Assembly: GCA_017521805.1 (NCBI GenBank) | Contig: JAFXDK010000042.1 | Span: forward strand, 1 to 64,000 | DNA from: Ruminococcus sp. | Lineage (GTDB): Bacteria; Bacillota; Clostridia; Oscillospirales; Ruminococcaceae | Direction of reading: 5' to 3' | DNA length: 64,000 nucleotides | Part shown: positions 7,767-16,746 of the stretch, piece after piece | How the letters are laid out: each line of letters opens with the position of its first letter | How positions within the stretch are numbered: the stretch's first letter is position 1 | Made by a program: the position numbers and the translations under genes | The notes under the pieces: model-generated | Database searches by the model: none | What the model saw: the letters and a program-made list of their open reading frames with translations, nothing else | Told to the model about the DNA's origin: nothing

Positions 7767-9623
7767 TTATGTCAAGATATTTGCGAAAATATTTATCCCC
7801 ATACATAGTAGTATTCCCACAGCTGTAGGCAATGCCATGCTCAGCAGCGTCCATTTCAGACTGTCCGTTTCCTTTTTAATAGTAAGGCAGGTAGTGGCGC
7901 AGGGGAAATGGCACACAGTCATAATAAGCATGCTCACTGCTGTCTGCATTGTCCAGCCGTTAGCGGTGAGAAGCTCCCGAAGTGACGCTGTATCGCCCAT
8001 TTCTACAAGGCTTCCCTGTGAGAGATAAGCCATAAGTATAATCGGCACAACAATTTCATTTGCAGGGAATCCGAATATAAATGCCATGATTATTACGCCG
8101 TCAAGTCCCAGAAGCTGACCGAATGGGTCGAGAAAATCGGAAATAATCGACAATATTGTGTTTCCGCCGATTTCTATATTTGCACCAAGCCATATGAGAA
8201 GTCCGCAGGGAATTGCGGCTGTGCAGGCTCTGCCAAGAACAAAAATTGTCCTGTCAAGAAGTGAACGGACGAGTACACGGCATATCTGCGGTTTGCGGTA
8301 GGGCGGTAATTCCAGCGTATACGAGGAGGGAGTGCCTTTCAGTATGGTTTTCGACAGCAAAAAAGATACAAGAAGGGTCATTATAACGCAAAAAATCAGA
8401 GTGGCAAGAAGTGCCGCTCCAGACAGAAATGTACCTCCGATTCCCCCTGCAGTAACAAAAAACATGGATATAATGGCGATAACAGTGGGGAATCTGCCGT
8501 TGCATATGGTGAAATTATTCGTCAGAATGGCTATAAGCCTTTCCCTTGGGGAATCAATCACACTGCATCCCGTAACTCCGCAGGCATTACAGCCAAGCCC
8601 CATTGCCATGGTTATAGCCTGTTTTCCGCAAGCTCCCGAGCATTTGAAGCAACGGTCGAGATTAAAGGCGATTCGCGGTAAATAGCCAAAATCCTCCAAT
8701 AATGTGAAGAGGGGAAAGAATATTGCCATAGGCGGCAGCATGACAGAAACAACCCACGCGAGCACCTTGTATACACCCTGAATCAGCATATTTTCCACCC
8801 ATGCAGGCGCGCCTATGCTGAAAAGTCCTTGTGACATTTTATCCCCGAGAGAAAAAAGCAGATTGCTCAGCAATTCGGAGGGATAATTTGCCCCTGCCGC
8901 CGTTATCCACATTATTACGCCGAAAAGCAGCAGCATTATGGGGATTCCCGTTGATTTTCGCAGGAAAATCCTGTCAAGGCGGCGGTCGGTCTTATGCGGG
9001 ATATCCTCGATGCAGGTAACTGCCCGCGCGGCTATATCAGCGGCTTTTTCAGCAATGCGGTCAATGCCGTTTTCCTCTGCTGTGTCAAATTCCGTGGTTT
9101 TTTCGGGGAAATCTTCTGAAATTAAAATATTCTTTATGGTATGGCAGAGGTCGTCAAGTCCTTTGTTATTCCTTGCAGAAGTGAAAACAACGGGAACTCC
9201 TGTTAATTCGCTTAATTTATCTCTGTCGATTTTGTAACCCTTTTTCTCTGCCTCATCAATGAGATTGACGCATAGCACCGTTTTCGGCACAGCTTCGGCG
9301 ATTTGTAATGCAAGATAGAGATTCCGTTCAAGGCAGGTTGCATCGCATACCACAACGGCACAGTCGGCTTTCCCCGAAAGAATGAACTGACGGGCGACTT
9401 CCTCTTCGGCGGAGGCGGCACGGAGGGAATATGCGCCGGGGATATCGGCAATGGTGAAACTCAGTTCCTCAAATTCAAAATGTCCCTCGGCGCATGAGAC
9501 TGTTTTGCCTGCCCAGTTCCCCGTGTGCTGATTCAGTCCTGTGAGAGCGTTGAAAACTGTGGATTTTCCGACGTTTGGATTGCCTGCCAGAGCGATAATA
9601 TATTCTTTTTTGTCATTATTCAT
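7767..9623 (-). CDS. feoB: Ferrous iron transporter FeoB
   Basis: FeoB imports Fe2+ through the membrane and carries an N-terminal GTPase. Seen here are the G1 motif GNPNVGKST, the switch region with DIPGAYSL, CVNLIDEAEKKG, and then a helical spacer and many membrane helices with the conserved Cys segments (LGCNACGV). At 618 residues it is somewhat shorter than proteobacterial FeoB (~770), as is usual in Firmicutes. No feoA is next to it, which is unusual because FeoA commonly precedes FeoB. GGAGG precedes the ATG. It is divergent from ruvC. Confidence 0.95.
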   Translation of the reverse strand: MNNDKKEYIIALAGNPNVGKSTVFNALTGLNQHTGNWAGKTVSCAEGHFEFEELSFTIADIPGAYSLRAASAEEEVARQFILSGKADCAVVVCDATCLERNLYLALQIAEAVPKTVLCVNLIDEAEKKGYKIDRDKLSELTGVPVVFTSARNNKGLDDLCHTIKNILISEDFPEKTTEFDTAEENGIDRIAEKAADIAARAVTCIEDIPHKTDRRLDRIFLRKSTGIPIMLLLFGVIMWITAAGANYPSELLSNLLFSLGDKMSQGLFSIGAPAWVENMLIQGVYKVLAWVVSVMLPPMAIFFPLFTLLEDFGYLPRIAFNLDRCFKCSGACGKQAITMAMGLGCNACGVTGCSVIDSPRERLIAILTNNFTICNGRFPTVIAIISMFFVTAGGIGGTFLSGAALLATLIFCVIMTLLVSFLLSKTILKGTPSSYTLELPPYRKPQICRVLVRSLLDRTIFVLGRACTAAIPCGLLIWLGANIEIGGNTILSIISDFLDPFGQLLGLDGVIIMAFIFGFPANEIVVPIILMAYLSQGSLVEMGDTASLRELLTANGWTMQTAVSMLIMTVCHFPCATTCLTIKKETDSLKWTLLSMALPTAVGILLCMGINIFANILT

Positions 9624-9753
9624 AGAAAATCCTCCTTTTATTCACAATGTATATGCGGCATTTTGAAAAATATGTTAATTCTTTATGCTGAAATTGAATT
9701 CATTAACAGCATAGTTACCATTAAAATTATATTATTTTTATATAAAACGGGTA

Positions 9754-9782
9754 TTGCAATGCGTGGTGGTTTATGTTATAAT
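9754..9782 (+). promoter_or_regulatory. ruvC operon promoter
   Basis: TTGCAA (9754-9759), 17-nt spacer, TATAAT (9777-9782). The remaining feoB-ruvC space is A/T rich with no other clear signal. Confidence 0.75.
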
Positions 9783-9850
9783 AATATAGTATAGTGAAAT
9801 ATTATGGGTAATTATAGTTATAAATAATAATCAAACGGGAGAGGTACAAA

Positions 9851-10339
9851 ATGAGAATACTGGGCATTGATCCGGGATATGCTATTGTAGGCTTCGGTGT
9901 TGTTGACTACGACGGCAGAAAATTTACTCCCGTGGAATACGGCGCGATACTTACGGAAGCTCATACGCCATTTACAGAACGGCTTCGGGCAATTCATACG
10001 GATATGGAGTTTATATTTGAAAAATTCCGTCCTGAATGTATGGCGGTGGAAAAGCTGTTCTTTACAACGAATCAGAAAACAGCTATAGATGTTGCACAGG
10101 CAAGGGGGATTACTGTGCTTTCGGCGGCGAAAAGGGATATTCCCGTTTATGAGTATACGCCATTGCAGGTCAAATCTGCGGTTGTAGGCTATGGAAAAGC
10201 CGAAAAACAGCAGGTTATGGAAATGACCAAGCAGCTTCTGGGACTTTCACATATACCCCGTCCCGATGACGCGGCAGACGCTCTTGCTATTGCTATATGC
10301 CATGGCCATACGGTAAGGTGGTCTGACGCGAGGATTTAA
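9851..10339 (+). CDS. ruvC: Crossover junction endodeoxyribonuclease RuvC
   Basis: RuvC resolves Holliday junctions. The 162-residue protein has the catalytic acid residues in place: GIDPGYAIVG (D7), VEKLFF (Glu near 68) and PRPDDAADALAIA (Asp pair near 139-142). GGGAGAGG precedes the ATG. It is the first gene of a ruvC-ruvA-sseB-like-ruvB cluster under the 9754-9782 promoter; ruvA begins 15 nt after its stop. Confidence 0.96.
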   Translation: MRILGIDPGYAIVGFGVVDYDGRKFTPVEYGAILTEAHTPFTERLRAIHTDMEFIFEKFRPECMAVEKLFFTTNQKTAIDVAQARGITVLSAAKRDIPVYEYTPLQVKSAVVGYGKAEKQQVMEMTKQLLGLSHIPRPDDAADALAIAICHGHTVRWSDARI

Positions 10340-10354
10340 TAGAGGTGGAAAGAT

Positions 10355-10963
10355 ATGATATACAGCTTGCGCGGAAAGCTTGTTCATAAGGAACTTGGGC
10401 TTGCCGTTGTGGAATGTAATGGTGTAGGCTATGGCTGCCGTACATCTTATAATACTTTAGTGAAGCTTGGCGAAACGGGCGGAGAGGTTATGGTGTATAC
10501 TCACCTTGCCGTCAGAGAGGACGGCGTTGAGCTGTTTGGTTTTGCCGATATGCAGGAGCTGAACTGCTTCCGACAGCTTATATCCGTTTCGGGTGTCGGA
10601 CCTAAAGCGGCTACGGCTATACTTTCGGATATGACTACGGAGCAGTTTGCACTTACTGTGGCTTCGGGAGACAGCAAATCACTTACCCGAACAAAAGGAA
10701 TAGGCACAAAAACGGCTCAGCGCATTGTGCTGGAACTTAAAGATAAAATATCCTCGGAATCTGTATCGGGAACGTCGGCTTCTTCTGATTGCAGTGGCGG
10801 CGCGGTCAATACAGGCGGCTCAGCTGTAGGCGAGGCTATGGAGGCGCTTATGGTTCTCGGCTATTCTCAGGGAGAAATCGCTCCTATTCTAAGAAAGCTT
10901 GACCCTGATCTTGATACGCAGGAGCTTATCAAGGAAACTCTGCGGATTATGGCATCAAAGTAA
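10355..10963 (+). CDS. ruvA: Holliday junction helicase subunit RuvA
   Basis: RuvA binds the four-way junction and loads RuvB. The 202-residue protein shows the N-terminal OB-like domain (YSLRGKLVHKE), the tandem helix-hairpin-helix region (SVSGVGPKAATAIL and TKGIGTKTAQRIVLELKDK) and the C-terminal three-helix domain (EAMEALMVLGYSQGEI) that contacts RuvB. A Ser/Gly-rich linker of ordinary length joins the last two. Its start has AGAGGTGG upstream. Confidence 0.96.
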   Translation: MIYSLRGKLVHKELGLAVVECNGVGYGCRTSYNTLVKLGETGGEVMVYTHLAVREDGVELFGFADMQELNCFRQLISVSGVGPKAATAILSDMTTEQFALTVASGDSKSLTRTKGIGTKTAQRIVLELKDKISSESVSGTSASSDCSGGAVNTGGSAVGEAMEALMVLGYSQGEIAPILRKLDPDLDTQELIKETLRIMASK

Positions 10964-11023
10964 CTTAGTTTAATTTCATTTTATATAGCGGTGATATACC
11001 GTACACGGAAAGGACGTGTTCTT

Positions 11024-11758
11024 ATGATGAACCTCGACGAATTGCTTAAAGCAGCGATTACAGACCCTTCAAAACGCTCTTTGTTTTTGCAGACGCTTAT
11101 AAAAAGCGATGTATACGTAATATGCAAAAACCCCGTGAAAAAGGAGCGCGGCAGGGAGGAAGGCGGCGTTCAGCTTGAACTTATCACAATAAAGAATCCC
11201 AATGGTGATGTGTTCATTCCCTTTTTTACAAGCCACAGGGCTTTACAGCAGTTTGCTAAAAGATATGTGGAATACTACAAAATCAATTGCCTGAGACTTT
11301 TTGACCTCATTCAGACAGCCTCCGCAGTTCTTAATCCAAATTCCTATGGCAAGGAATTTTCCTCTCAGGAGATTAAGAGTATACTTATGATTGCAAGAAA
11401 TCTGCGAATCAAGGCTATTTCCTACAATGAGGAGGAGACCATCAACTATCGCCGCTGTGAAAGAACTATGGGATATCTCACAAAGGTTGCTTCAAAGTTC
11501 CTTTCAAAGCAGGAGAATGTTGACGGTGCATACATTGTTGAAATGGTGCGCGGCTGTGAGAAACCTCAGCTTCTTATGGTAATAGATATGATAGGAAGTA
11601 CAAGAAAGCTGTTTGTGCCCCTTTCAAAGTATCTTTCAAGATATACGAAAGCAGGAGATAACCTCTGCTTCATATCAATGGAGGAGGAAATGGGCAGAAA
11701 AGCCGCAAAGGCTACGGATGCGTTCTATATCCGCAAAAAGCGTTATTTTGAGCGTTAA
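11024..11758 (+). CDS. SseB-family protein inside the ruv cluster
   Basis: The 244-residue protein resembles SseB-like proteins: an N-terminal region with FIPFFTSHRALQQFAK (the typical SseB strand and helix) and a C-terminal half with a second alpha/beta unit (LLMVIDMIGSTRKLF). The function of this family is not well defined. AAGGA lies 9 nt before the ATG-ATG at 11024; the GTG at 10991 lacks a ribosome site. It sits between ruvA and ruvB on the same strand and is probably co-transcribed, but nothing in it suggests a recombination role. Confidence 0.65.
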   Translation: MMNLDELLKAAITDPSKRSLFLQTLIKSDVYVICKNPVKKERGREEGGVQLELITIKNPNGDVFIPFFTSHRALQQFAKRYVEYYKINCLRLFDLIQTASAVLNPNSYGKEFSSQEIKSILMIARNLRIKAISYNEEETINYRRCERTMGYLTKVASKFLSKQENVDGAYIVEMVRGCEKPQLLMVIDMIGSTRKLFVPLSKYLSRYTKAGDNLCFISMEEEMGRKAAKATDAFYIRKKRYFER

Positions 11759-11790
11759 GCCCGCAATTAAATTTGTGGAAAACGTCAATT

Positions 11791-11900
11791 TGTAGGGGCT
11801 GCCTTTGGCAGTCCGCCGATTGAAAATCGGAGTAAATTTCGTTCCGAAATTTTGGCTGATAGGTTTAATTAACTGGACGTCGTGGGCGCCGTCCCCTACA
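11791..11900. repeat. MITE-like palindromic element upstream of ruvB
   Basis: This 110-bp element has 8-bp perfect terminal inverted repeats (TGTAGGGG at 11791-11798, CCCCTACA at 11893-11900) and three internal small hairpins: GCTGCC-TTT-GGCAG, CCGATT-GA-AATCGG and AAATTTCG-TT-CGAAATTT. It lies between the SseB-like gene and ruvB, 18 bp before the ruvB start. Related partial or diverged copies are at 43583-43607, 45584-45628 and 49576-49632. No transposase is present, so any movement would be in trans. Confidence 0.7.
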
Positions 11901-11918
11901 ATTAAAGGAGATAAAAAT

Positions 11919-12998
11919 TTGATACATACAGAAGATATGGAATTTGCACCGTCGGATATGTACGGAAACCGCGGCGTTATGTCACCTGAAAATACTGTTG
12001 AGGACGGGGAATCGGAAGTTACCCTCCGTCCGCAGAGCCTTAATGAGTATATTGGACAGGACAAGGTAAAAGAAAAAATTGCCATATACATCAAGGCGGC
12101 AAAGGGACGCGGTGAGCCTCTTGACCATGTACTGCTCTATGGCCCTCCCGGACTGGGAAAAACTACTCTTTCCTCGATTATTGCTCATGAGTTGGGAGTA
12201 AATCTTCGCGTTACAACAGGTCCTGCCATTGAAAAGCCGGGAGATTTAGTATCTTTGCTTACGGGGTTAAGCGACAACGATGTTCTTTTCATCGACGAGA
12301 TACACCGCCTTTCACGGCCTGTTGAGGAGCTTCTCTATCCTGCTCTGGAGGATAGAGTAATTGATATTATAATAGGAAAAGGCCCGTCGGCACGGTCAAT
12401 CCGCATGGATTTGCGCCCGTTTACCCTTATTGGTGCTACTACCCGAGCAGGACAGCTTTCAGCTCCGCTCCGTGACCGTTTCGGAGTTATTGAGCGTCTG
12501 GAGCTGTACAATACAGAACAGCTTACGGATATCGTCCGCAGAAGTGCCATGATACTCGGTATTCCCTGCGAGACTGACGGCGCGGAGGAAATTGCAGGCA
12601 GAGCAAGAGGTACACCCCGAATTGCAAACAGACTGCTGAAAAGAGTGCGCGATTTTGCCGATGTTATGGGCAACGGCAGTATCACAAAGGAGATAGCTTC
12701 CATTGCTCTCAGCAGACTTGAAATTGACGGTCTTGGTCTGGACAGCCTTGACAGGCGTATGCTTACTATGATTATAAAAGGCTACAACGGCGGCCCTGTG
12801 GGACTTGAAACTCTTGCGGCGGCTATCGGTGAGGAATCTGTAACCCTTGAAGATATATGCGAACCGTTCCTCATGCAGCTGGGATTCCTTGGTCGTACTC
12901 CCCGCGGCAGAGTTGCTACACGGCTTGCCTATGAGCATCTGGGTATAGCTCCTCCTGAGCAGAATTCTCCCAAGGACGAGGGACAGCTTTCATTCTGA
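11919..12998 (+). CDS. ruvB: Holliday junction helicase RuvB
   Basis: RuvB is the AAA+ motor for branch migration. Visible are Walker [12 protein letters not shown], Walker [12 protein letters not shown], the sensor segment [12 protein letters not shown] with PLRDRFG, and the winged-helix C-terminus ([11 protein letters not shown]). The open frame begins at 11805, inside the repeat element, but AGGAG lies 9 nt before a TTG at 11919; the resulting 359 residues include a 20-residue N-terminal extension usual in clostridia. The repeat element between the SseB-like gene and ruvB may affect read-through from the upstream genes. Confidence 0.95.
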   Translation: MIHTEDMEFAPSDMYGNRGVMSPENTVEDGESEVTLRPQSLNEYIGQDKVKEKIAIYIKAAKGRGEPLDHVLLYGPPGLGKTTLSSIIAHELGVNLRVTTGPAIEKPGDLVSLLTGLSDNDVLFIDEIHRLSRPVEELLYPALEDRVIDIIIGKGPSARSIRMDLRPFTLIGATTRAGQLSAPLRDRFGVIERLELYNTEQLTDIVRRSAMILGIPCETDGAEEIAGRARGTPRIANRLLKRVRDFADVMGNGSITKEIASIALSRLEIDGLGLDSLDRRMLTMIIKGYNGGPVGLETLAAAIGEESVTLEDICEPFLMQLGFLGRTPRGRVATRLAYEHLGIAPPEQNSPKDEGQLSF

Positions 12999-13009
12999 AA
13001 GGGGCAGAT

Positions 13010-13462
13010 ATGATACATGGACAGAACACAGGAAAAACGGCGAAGATTCGCTACGGACTGTTCCCCATGAGCTTTAACGGCTGTGAGGTTATTTCCGTAT
13101 TCAATGCCCTTGAATATCTGGGTAAGCCGAAGCCCATTGAGGATGTTGTGAAATATATGCGGCGGTTTGCGGTACTGTTCGGGCTTTTCGGCTGTAACGT
13201 CTACCGCATAGGCAAGGCATTGAAGCATTTCGGTATTGAAAGCCGCAGATGTGATATAAATTCGGCAGGTGATACATTTATTCTATCATCGTGGACGGGG
13301 ACACCGTTTTTATCCTCAATTCACACGGTATTCTGCGTCCGCGAAAATGGCAGAATAAAGGTATACAACAGATTCAACAGCTGTACCTGCGAGCGATTTT
13401 ACGATTCCCCTGAAAAGATTTTTGAAAATTGCAGGATAATAGCTATTTATAAAATAGATTAA
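13010..13462 (+). CDS. Small C39-like papain-fold protein of unknown function
   Basis: This 150-residue protein has a pattern seen in C39-like cysteine-peptidase folds: SFNGCEVISVFNALEYLG (possible catalytic Cys25 at the start of a helix), then SSIHTVFCV with a candidate His, and IKVYNRFNS with a possible Asn. Helical content between them fits. No signal peptide is visible, so it would act inside the cell. It begins 11 nt after ruvB with AAAGGGG upstream and is likely in the same operon. Activity is inference; it could equally be an inactive relative. Confidence 0.45.
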   Translation: MIHGQNTGKTAKIRYGLFPMSFNGCEVISVFNALEYLGKPKPIEDVVKYMRRFAVLFGLFGCNVYRIGKALKHFGIESRRCDINSAGDTFILSSWTGTPFLSSIHTVFCVRENGRIKVYNRFNSCTCERFYDSPEKIFENCRIIAIYKID

Positions 13463-13510
13463 AAGTAGAGACAGGTTGTGCAGTGTCCGATGATTATAAT
13501 TAATATACAC

Positions 13511-13536
13511 GGACACGGCACGCCGTGTCCCTACAT
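13511..13536. repeat. Palindromic repeat, ACACGG/CCGTGT family
   Basis: A near-perfect 20-bp palindrome, GGACACGGC-AC-GCCGTGTCC with ends followed by CTACA. It is one of at least six dispersed intergenic copies in this window (also 38936-38955, 48816-48839, 49546-49569, 60203-60220, 61244-61268). It lies 25 bp before the start of the GlmM-like gene. Confidence 0.75.
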
Positions 13537-13557
13537 AACAGTAAAGAGGTGATATCA

Positions 13558-14907
13558 ATGGGAAGAATATTCGGAAAAAACGGAATAAGAGGTCTTGCCA
13601 TAACGGAAATAACTTGTGAGCTTGCTATGCAGATAGGCAGAGCGGCGGCTAAGATTATGGCTTCTCCAAATGGAAAAACAAAAATACTCATAGGCAGAGA
13701 TGTGCGACATTCTTCATATGCCATAGAAGCAGCTGTCTGCGCAGGTTTATGCTCGGCAGGGGCTGACGCTGAGCTCTTGGGAGAAGTTCCCACACCTGCT
13801 CTTGCATGGCATATAAAAAATAGCGGCGCACAGGGCGGCATTATGATTACTGCGGCTCATACAGGCGCTGAATACAGCGGAATTAAGCTGTTTTCCTCCT
13901 ATGGCTACCGTCTGGGTGAGGACAGCGAGGAGGATATTGAAAGACTTCTCCTTGATAATCCCGACGAAATAGAGCCTGTTCAGCTTAAAAGATATGGCTG
14001 GATAACACGTAATGAATATGCTCTTGAGGATTATAAAAAGCATATTCTTGAAGCTGCTCCTGCTGACCTTCGCGGACTTAAAATCGCCGTAGACTGCGCT
14101 AACGGCAGTACTGCCTTTACTGCGGAGGATATTTTCACGGAGCTTGGTGCGGATGTCCTTATGCTTGGCGATACTCCCGACGGACAGAATATCAATTCCG
14201 GCGGAAGTACAAAAATAGATAATCTTATGGATTTTGTTGTCAACAATAAATGCGACTGCGGAATTGCTTTCGACGGCAGCGGTGAACGTTGTCTTGCCGT
14301 TGACGAAAAGGGCTGTCTTGTAGACGGCGATGTTATCATTGCCGCCTGTGCAGGATATATGAAAGAACAGGGAACTCTCCGCAATAATACCATACTTGTG
14401 ACACAGGCGAATAATCTGGGACTTATCCGCTTTGCAAGAAGCAATGATATTGCTACCTCAACCGCTCCTACGGGGGAGAGAAATATGATGAGACGTATGC
14501 TGGAATGTGGTTTTAGCATCGGCGGCGATCCTCTGGGAAGTGTAATTTTCCCCGATGATATGCCCTCCTTTGATGGTCAGCTTACGGGAATAAGACTTCT
14601 TGAAGCTATGAAGGCTCAGGCTGAGAAGATGAGCGAGCTTGCAGGAATTATTGAAAAGACACCGCAGGTTATGTTTAGCGTTCCTATTGCGAAAAAACAC
14701 CGTGAGGTGTGGAAAAACAATCGTGCTATCACGGGATTGATAGATGAATTTGAAAATGTTCTCGGTGACGAGGGACGTATTATTGTTCGAGAAATCGGCA
14801 AAGAAGCTATAATACGCATACGTATTGAGGGCAAGGATTTTACGGCGATAAATACAATGGCTTTGCAAATTGCAGAAGTTATAAAGGAAGAACTTTCGGA
14901 GGAATAA
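13558..14907 (+). CDS. Phosphoglucosamine-mutase-family protein with degenerate active site
   Basis: The 449-residue protein aligns along its full length with GlmM (N-terminal GRIFGKNGIRGLA, four-domain phosphohexomutase layout), yet all four active-site motifs are changed. The phosphoserine loop, normally SASHNP, reads TAAHTG with Ala100 at the serine position. The metal loop, normally DGDGDR, reads DGSGER at 239-244. The sugar loop, normally GEQSGH, reads GGDPLGS at 322-328. The phosphate loop, normally RPSGTEP, reads REIGKEA at 411-417. The frame is intact and codon use normal, so this is a maintained gene and not debris. It is unlikely to catalyse the GlcN-6-P to GlcN-1-P reaction; a regulatory or binding role is possible. 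AGAGGTG precedes the ATG at 13558. Confidence 0.8.
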   Translation: MGRIFGKNGIRGLAITEITCELAMQIGRAAAKIMASPNGKTKILIGRDVRHSSYAIEAAVCAGLCSAGADAELLGEVPTPALAWHIKNSGAQGGIMITAAHTGAEYSGIKLFSSYGYRLGEDSEEDIERLLLDNPDEIEPVQLKRYGWITRNEYALEDYKKHILEAAPADLRGLKIAVDCANGSTAFTAEDIFTELGADVLMLGDTPDGQNINSGGSTKIDNLMDFVVNNKCDCGIAFDGSGERCLAVDEKGCLVDGDVIIAACAGYMKEQGTLRNNTILVTQANNLGLIRFARSNDIATSTAPTGERNMMRRMLECGFSIGGDPLGSVIFPDDMPSFDGQLTGIRLLEAMKAQAEKMSELAGIIEKTPQVMFSVPIAKKHREVWKNNRAITGLIDEFENVLGDEGRIIVREIGKEAIIRIRIEGKDFTAINTMALQIAEVIKEELSEE

Positions 14908-14939
14908 TCTGCGGAAGATAATATTTATAAAAGGATGTT

Positions 14940-15806
14940 TTGAATTTGAGAACAGCTAATAATTGGCATGATTATGTGATACTTGATACATCGGACGGCG
15001 AAAAGCTTGAAAAATGGGGGGATATCACCCTCGTTCGTCCCGATCCGCAGATTATCTGGAAAACTGAAAAAAAAGATTCCGCATGGAAATTTGCAGACGG
15101 TCACTATCACCGTTCAAATCAGGGCGGCGGAAAATGGGATTTCAGAAAGCCTCTGCCTGACTGGAAGATAAATTACAAAAATCTTACTTTTAATATAAAG
15201 CCCACAGGCTTCAAGCATACGGGATTATTCCCCGAACAAGCGGTAAACTGGGATTATATGGCTGATAAGATACGCAATGCAGGCAGAGAGATAAGTGTGC
15301 TGAATCTCTTTGCCTACACAGGCGGAGCTACTCTTGCCTGCGCTGAGGCTGGAGCATCTGTGTGCCACGTTGATGCTTCAAAGGGAATGGTTCAGTGGGC
15401 AAGAGAAAATGCCGCAGCATCGGGGCTTTCGGATAAGCCTATCCGCTGGATTGTGGACGATTGTGAAAAATTTATCGCTCGTGAGATTCGTCGCGGCAGA
15501 AAATATGACGCTGTAATAATGGACCCTCCAAGCTACGGAAGAGGGCCGGGCGGTGAGGTCTGGAAGCTTGAAAACTGCGTTTATGACCTTGTGAAGCTGT
15601 GCGCAGGAGTGCTTTCCGACAATCCGCTTTTCTTCCTTATAAACAGCTATACTACGGGGCTTTCACCCTCTGTTATGGGATATATTCTCGGCTCTGTGCT
15701 GACGGGTAAATTCGGCGGAAATGTAACCTTTGACGAAATCGGTCTCCCTGTAAAGTCAACGGGTATGACACTGCCCTGCGGTTCTACGGCTATTTGGGAG
15801 AAATAA
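14940..15806 (+). CDS. Class I SAM-dependent rRNA methyltransferase, RlmI-like
   Basis: The protein has the SAM-binding loop NLFAYTGGATLACAEAGA, an acidic strand-2 end (VCHVDASKG) and a DPPSYGRG motif typical of 23S rRNA m5C/m2G methyltransferases related to RlmI/RlmK, followed by LFFLINSYTTG. It is 288 residues from a TTG at 14940; a second TTG at 14946 has better spacing from AAGGA at 14931, so the true start may be two codons later. It probably methylates 23S rRNA, but the base is not predictable. It is 32 nt from the GlmM-like gene. Confidence 0.75.
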   Translation: MNLRTANNWHDYVILDTSDGEKLEKWGDITLVRPDPQIIWKTEKKDSAWKFADGHYHRSNQGGGKWDFRKPLPDWKINYKNLTFNIKPTGFKHTGLFPEQAVNWDYMADKIRNAGREISVLNLFAYTGGATLACAEAGASVCHVDASKGMVQWARENAAASGLSDKPIRWIVDDCEKFIAREIRRGRKYDAVIMDPPSYGRGPGGEVWKLENCVYDLVKLCAGVLSDNPLFFLINSYTTGLSPSVMGYILGSVLTGKFGGNVTFDEIGLPVKSTGMTLPCGSTAIWEK

Positions 15807-15814
15807 ATCTGAGC

Positions 15815-15880
15815 TATTTGCTTGTGTTAGCATATAGCTAATCTTACAAAAGCTAAGGGCTAACAGCTAAAGGCTTTAAA
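15815..15880. repeat. TTAGC/GCTAA-rich intergenic repeat
   Basis: The 85-nt space before ecfA1 is filled with iterated GCTAA and TTAGC words (TAGCATATAGCTAA, AGCTAAGGGCTAACAGC). Similar word clusters occur at about 5425-5450, 43560-43585, 43865-43915 and 45560-45660, often next to the other repeat families. They can form short hairpins; no function is evident. Confidence 0.55.
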
Positions 15881-15891
15881 AAAGGATAAAA

Positions 15892-16743
15892 ATGAAAAAT
15901 ATTATTGAAATTGAAAATCTCCATTTCAGCTATCCTGCCGACGAGGGCGAAAAGCCTGTCGAGGTGCTGAAAGGGATAAATCTTGAAATAAAAGAGGGCG
16001 AGTTTATGGCTGTTCTCGGGCATAATGGCTCGGGAAAATCAACCCTCGCCAAGCATATAAACGGTATTCTTATTCCCACCTCAGGAACTGTTACTGTTGA
16101 CGGTATCAGCACAGCTGATGAGGAGAAGATTTTTGACCTGCGTTGTCGTGCAGGTATGGTGTTTCAGAATCCCGATAATCAGATTGTTTCATCTGTAGTT
16201 GAGGAGGACGTTGCTTTTGCCCTTGAAAATCTGGGCGTGCCCTACGAGGAAATGCGGAAACGTGTTGACAACGCGCTGAAAGATGTAAATATGTATGATT
16301 ATCGTCATCATTCTCCTGCACAGCTTTCAGGCGGTCAGAAGCAGCGCATTGCTATTGCAGGAATTATCGCTATGAAGCCCAAATGCATAATTCTCGACGA
16401 GCCTACCGCAATGCTTGACCCTCAGGGGCGCAAGGAGGTAATGGCGGTTATACGGCGCATGAACCGAGAACATGGCATAACCATTGTCCTTATCACTCAT
16501 TATATGGACGAGGCGGCGCAATGTGACCGCGTTGTTGTTATGGATAAGGGAAATATCATTCTCGACGATACGCCTCGTGCTGTATTTTCCCATGTGGAGC
16601 AGGTCAAGGAAATAGGACTTGATGTGCCTCAGGCAACTGAACTTGCATGGGAGCTGAGAAAAGCAGGATATGATGTGCCGCAGGATATAATCACCGAGGA
16701 CGAATGTGCCGAGGCTATTAAACGTCTTTTTGAAAGGGAGTAA
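15892..16743 (+). CDS. ecfA1: Energy-coupling factor ATPase EcfA1
   Basis: One of the two ATPases that drive ECF vitamin/metal transporters. Walker A is GHNGSGKSTLAK, the Q-loop is GMVFQNPDNQI, the signature LSGGQKQRIAIAG, and Walker B CIILDEPTAMLDP followed by the H-loop ITHYM. The 283-residue length is normal. AAGGATAAAA precedes the ATG. ecfA2 begins 3 nt after its stop, and ecfT follows, so the three genes give a complete energising module. The S-component at 4759-5298 is a likely client. Confidence 0.95.
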   Translation: MKNIIEIENLHFSYPADEGEKPVEVLKGINLEIKEGEFMAVLGHNGSGKSTLAKHINGILIPTSGTVTVDGISTADEEKIFDLRCRAGMVFQNPDNQIVSSVVEEDVAFALENLGVPYEEMRKRVDNALKDVNMYDYRHHSPAQLSGGQKQRIAIAGIIAMKPKCIILDEPTAMLDPQGRKEVMAVIRRMNREHGITIVLITHYMDEAAQCDRVVVMDKGNIILDDTPRAVFSHVEQVKEIGLDVPQATELAWELRKAGYDVPQDIITEDECAEAIKRLFERE

Positions 16744-16746
16744 AAA

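Noticed and set aside
11805..11918. N-terminal extension of ruvB
   Set aside because: The extra 38 codons are translated repeat element; AGGAG and family length support the TTG at 11919.
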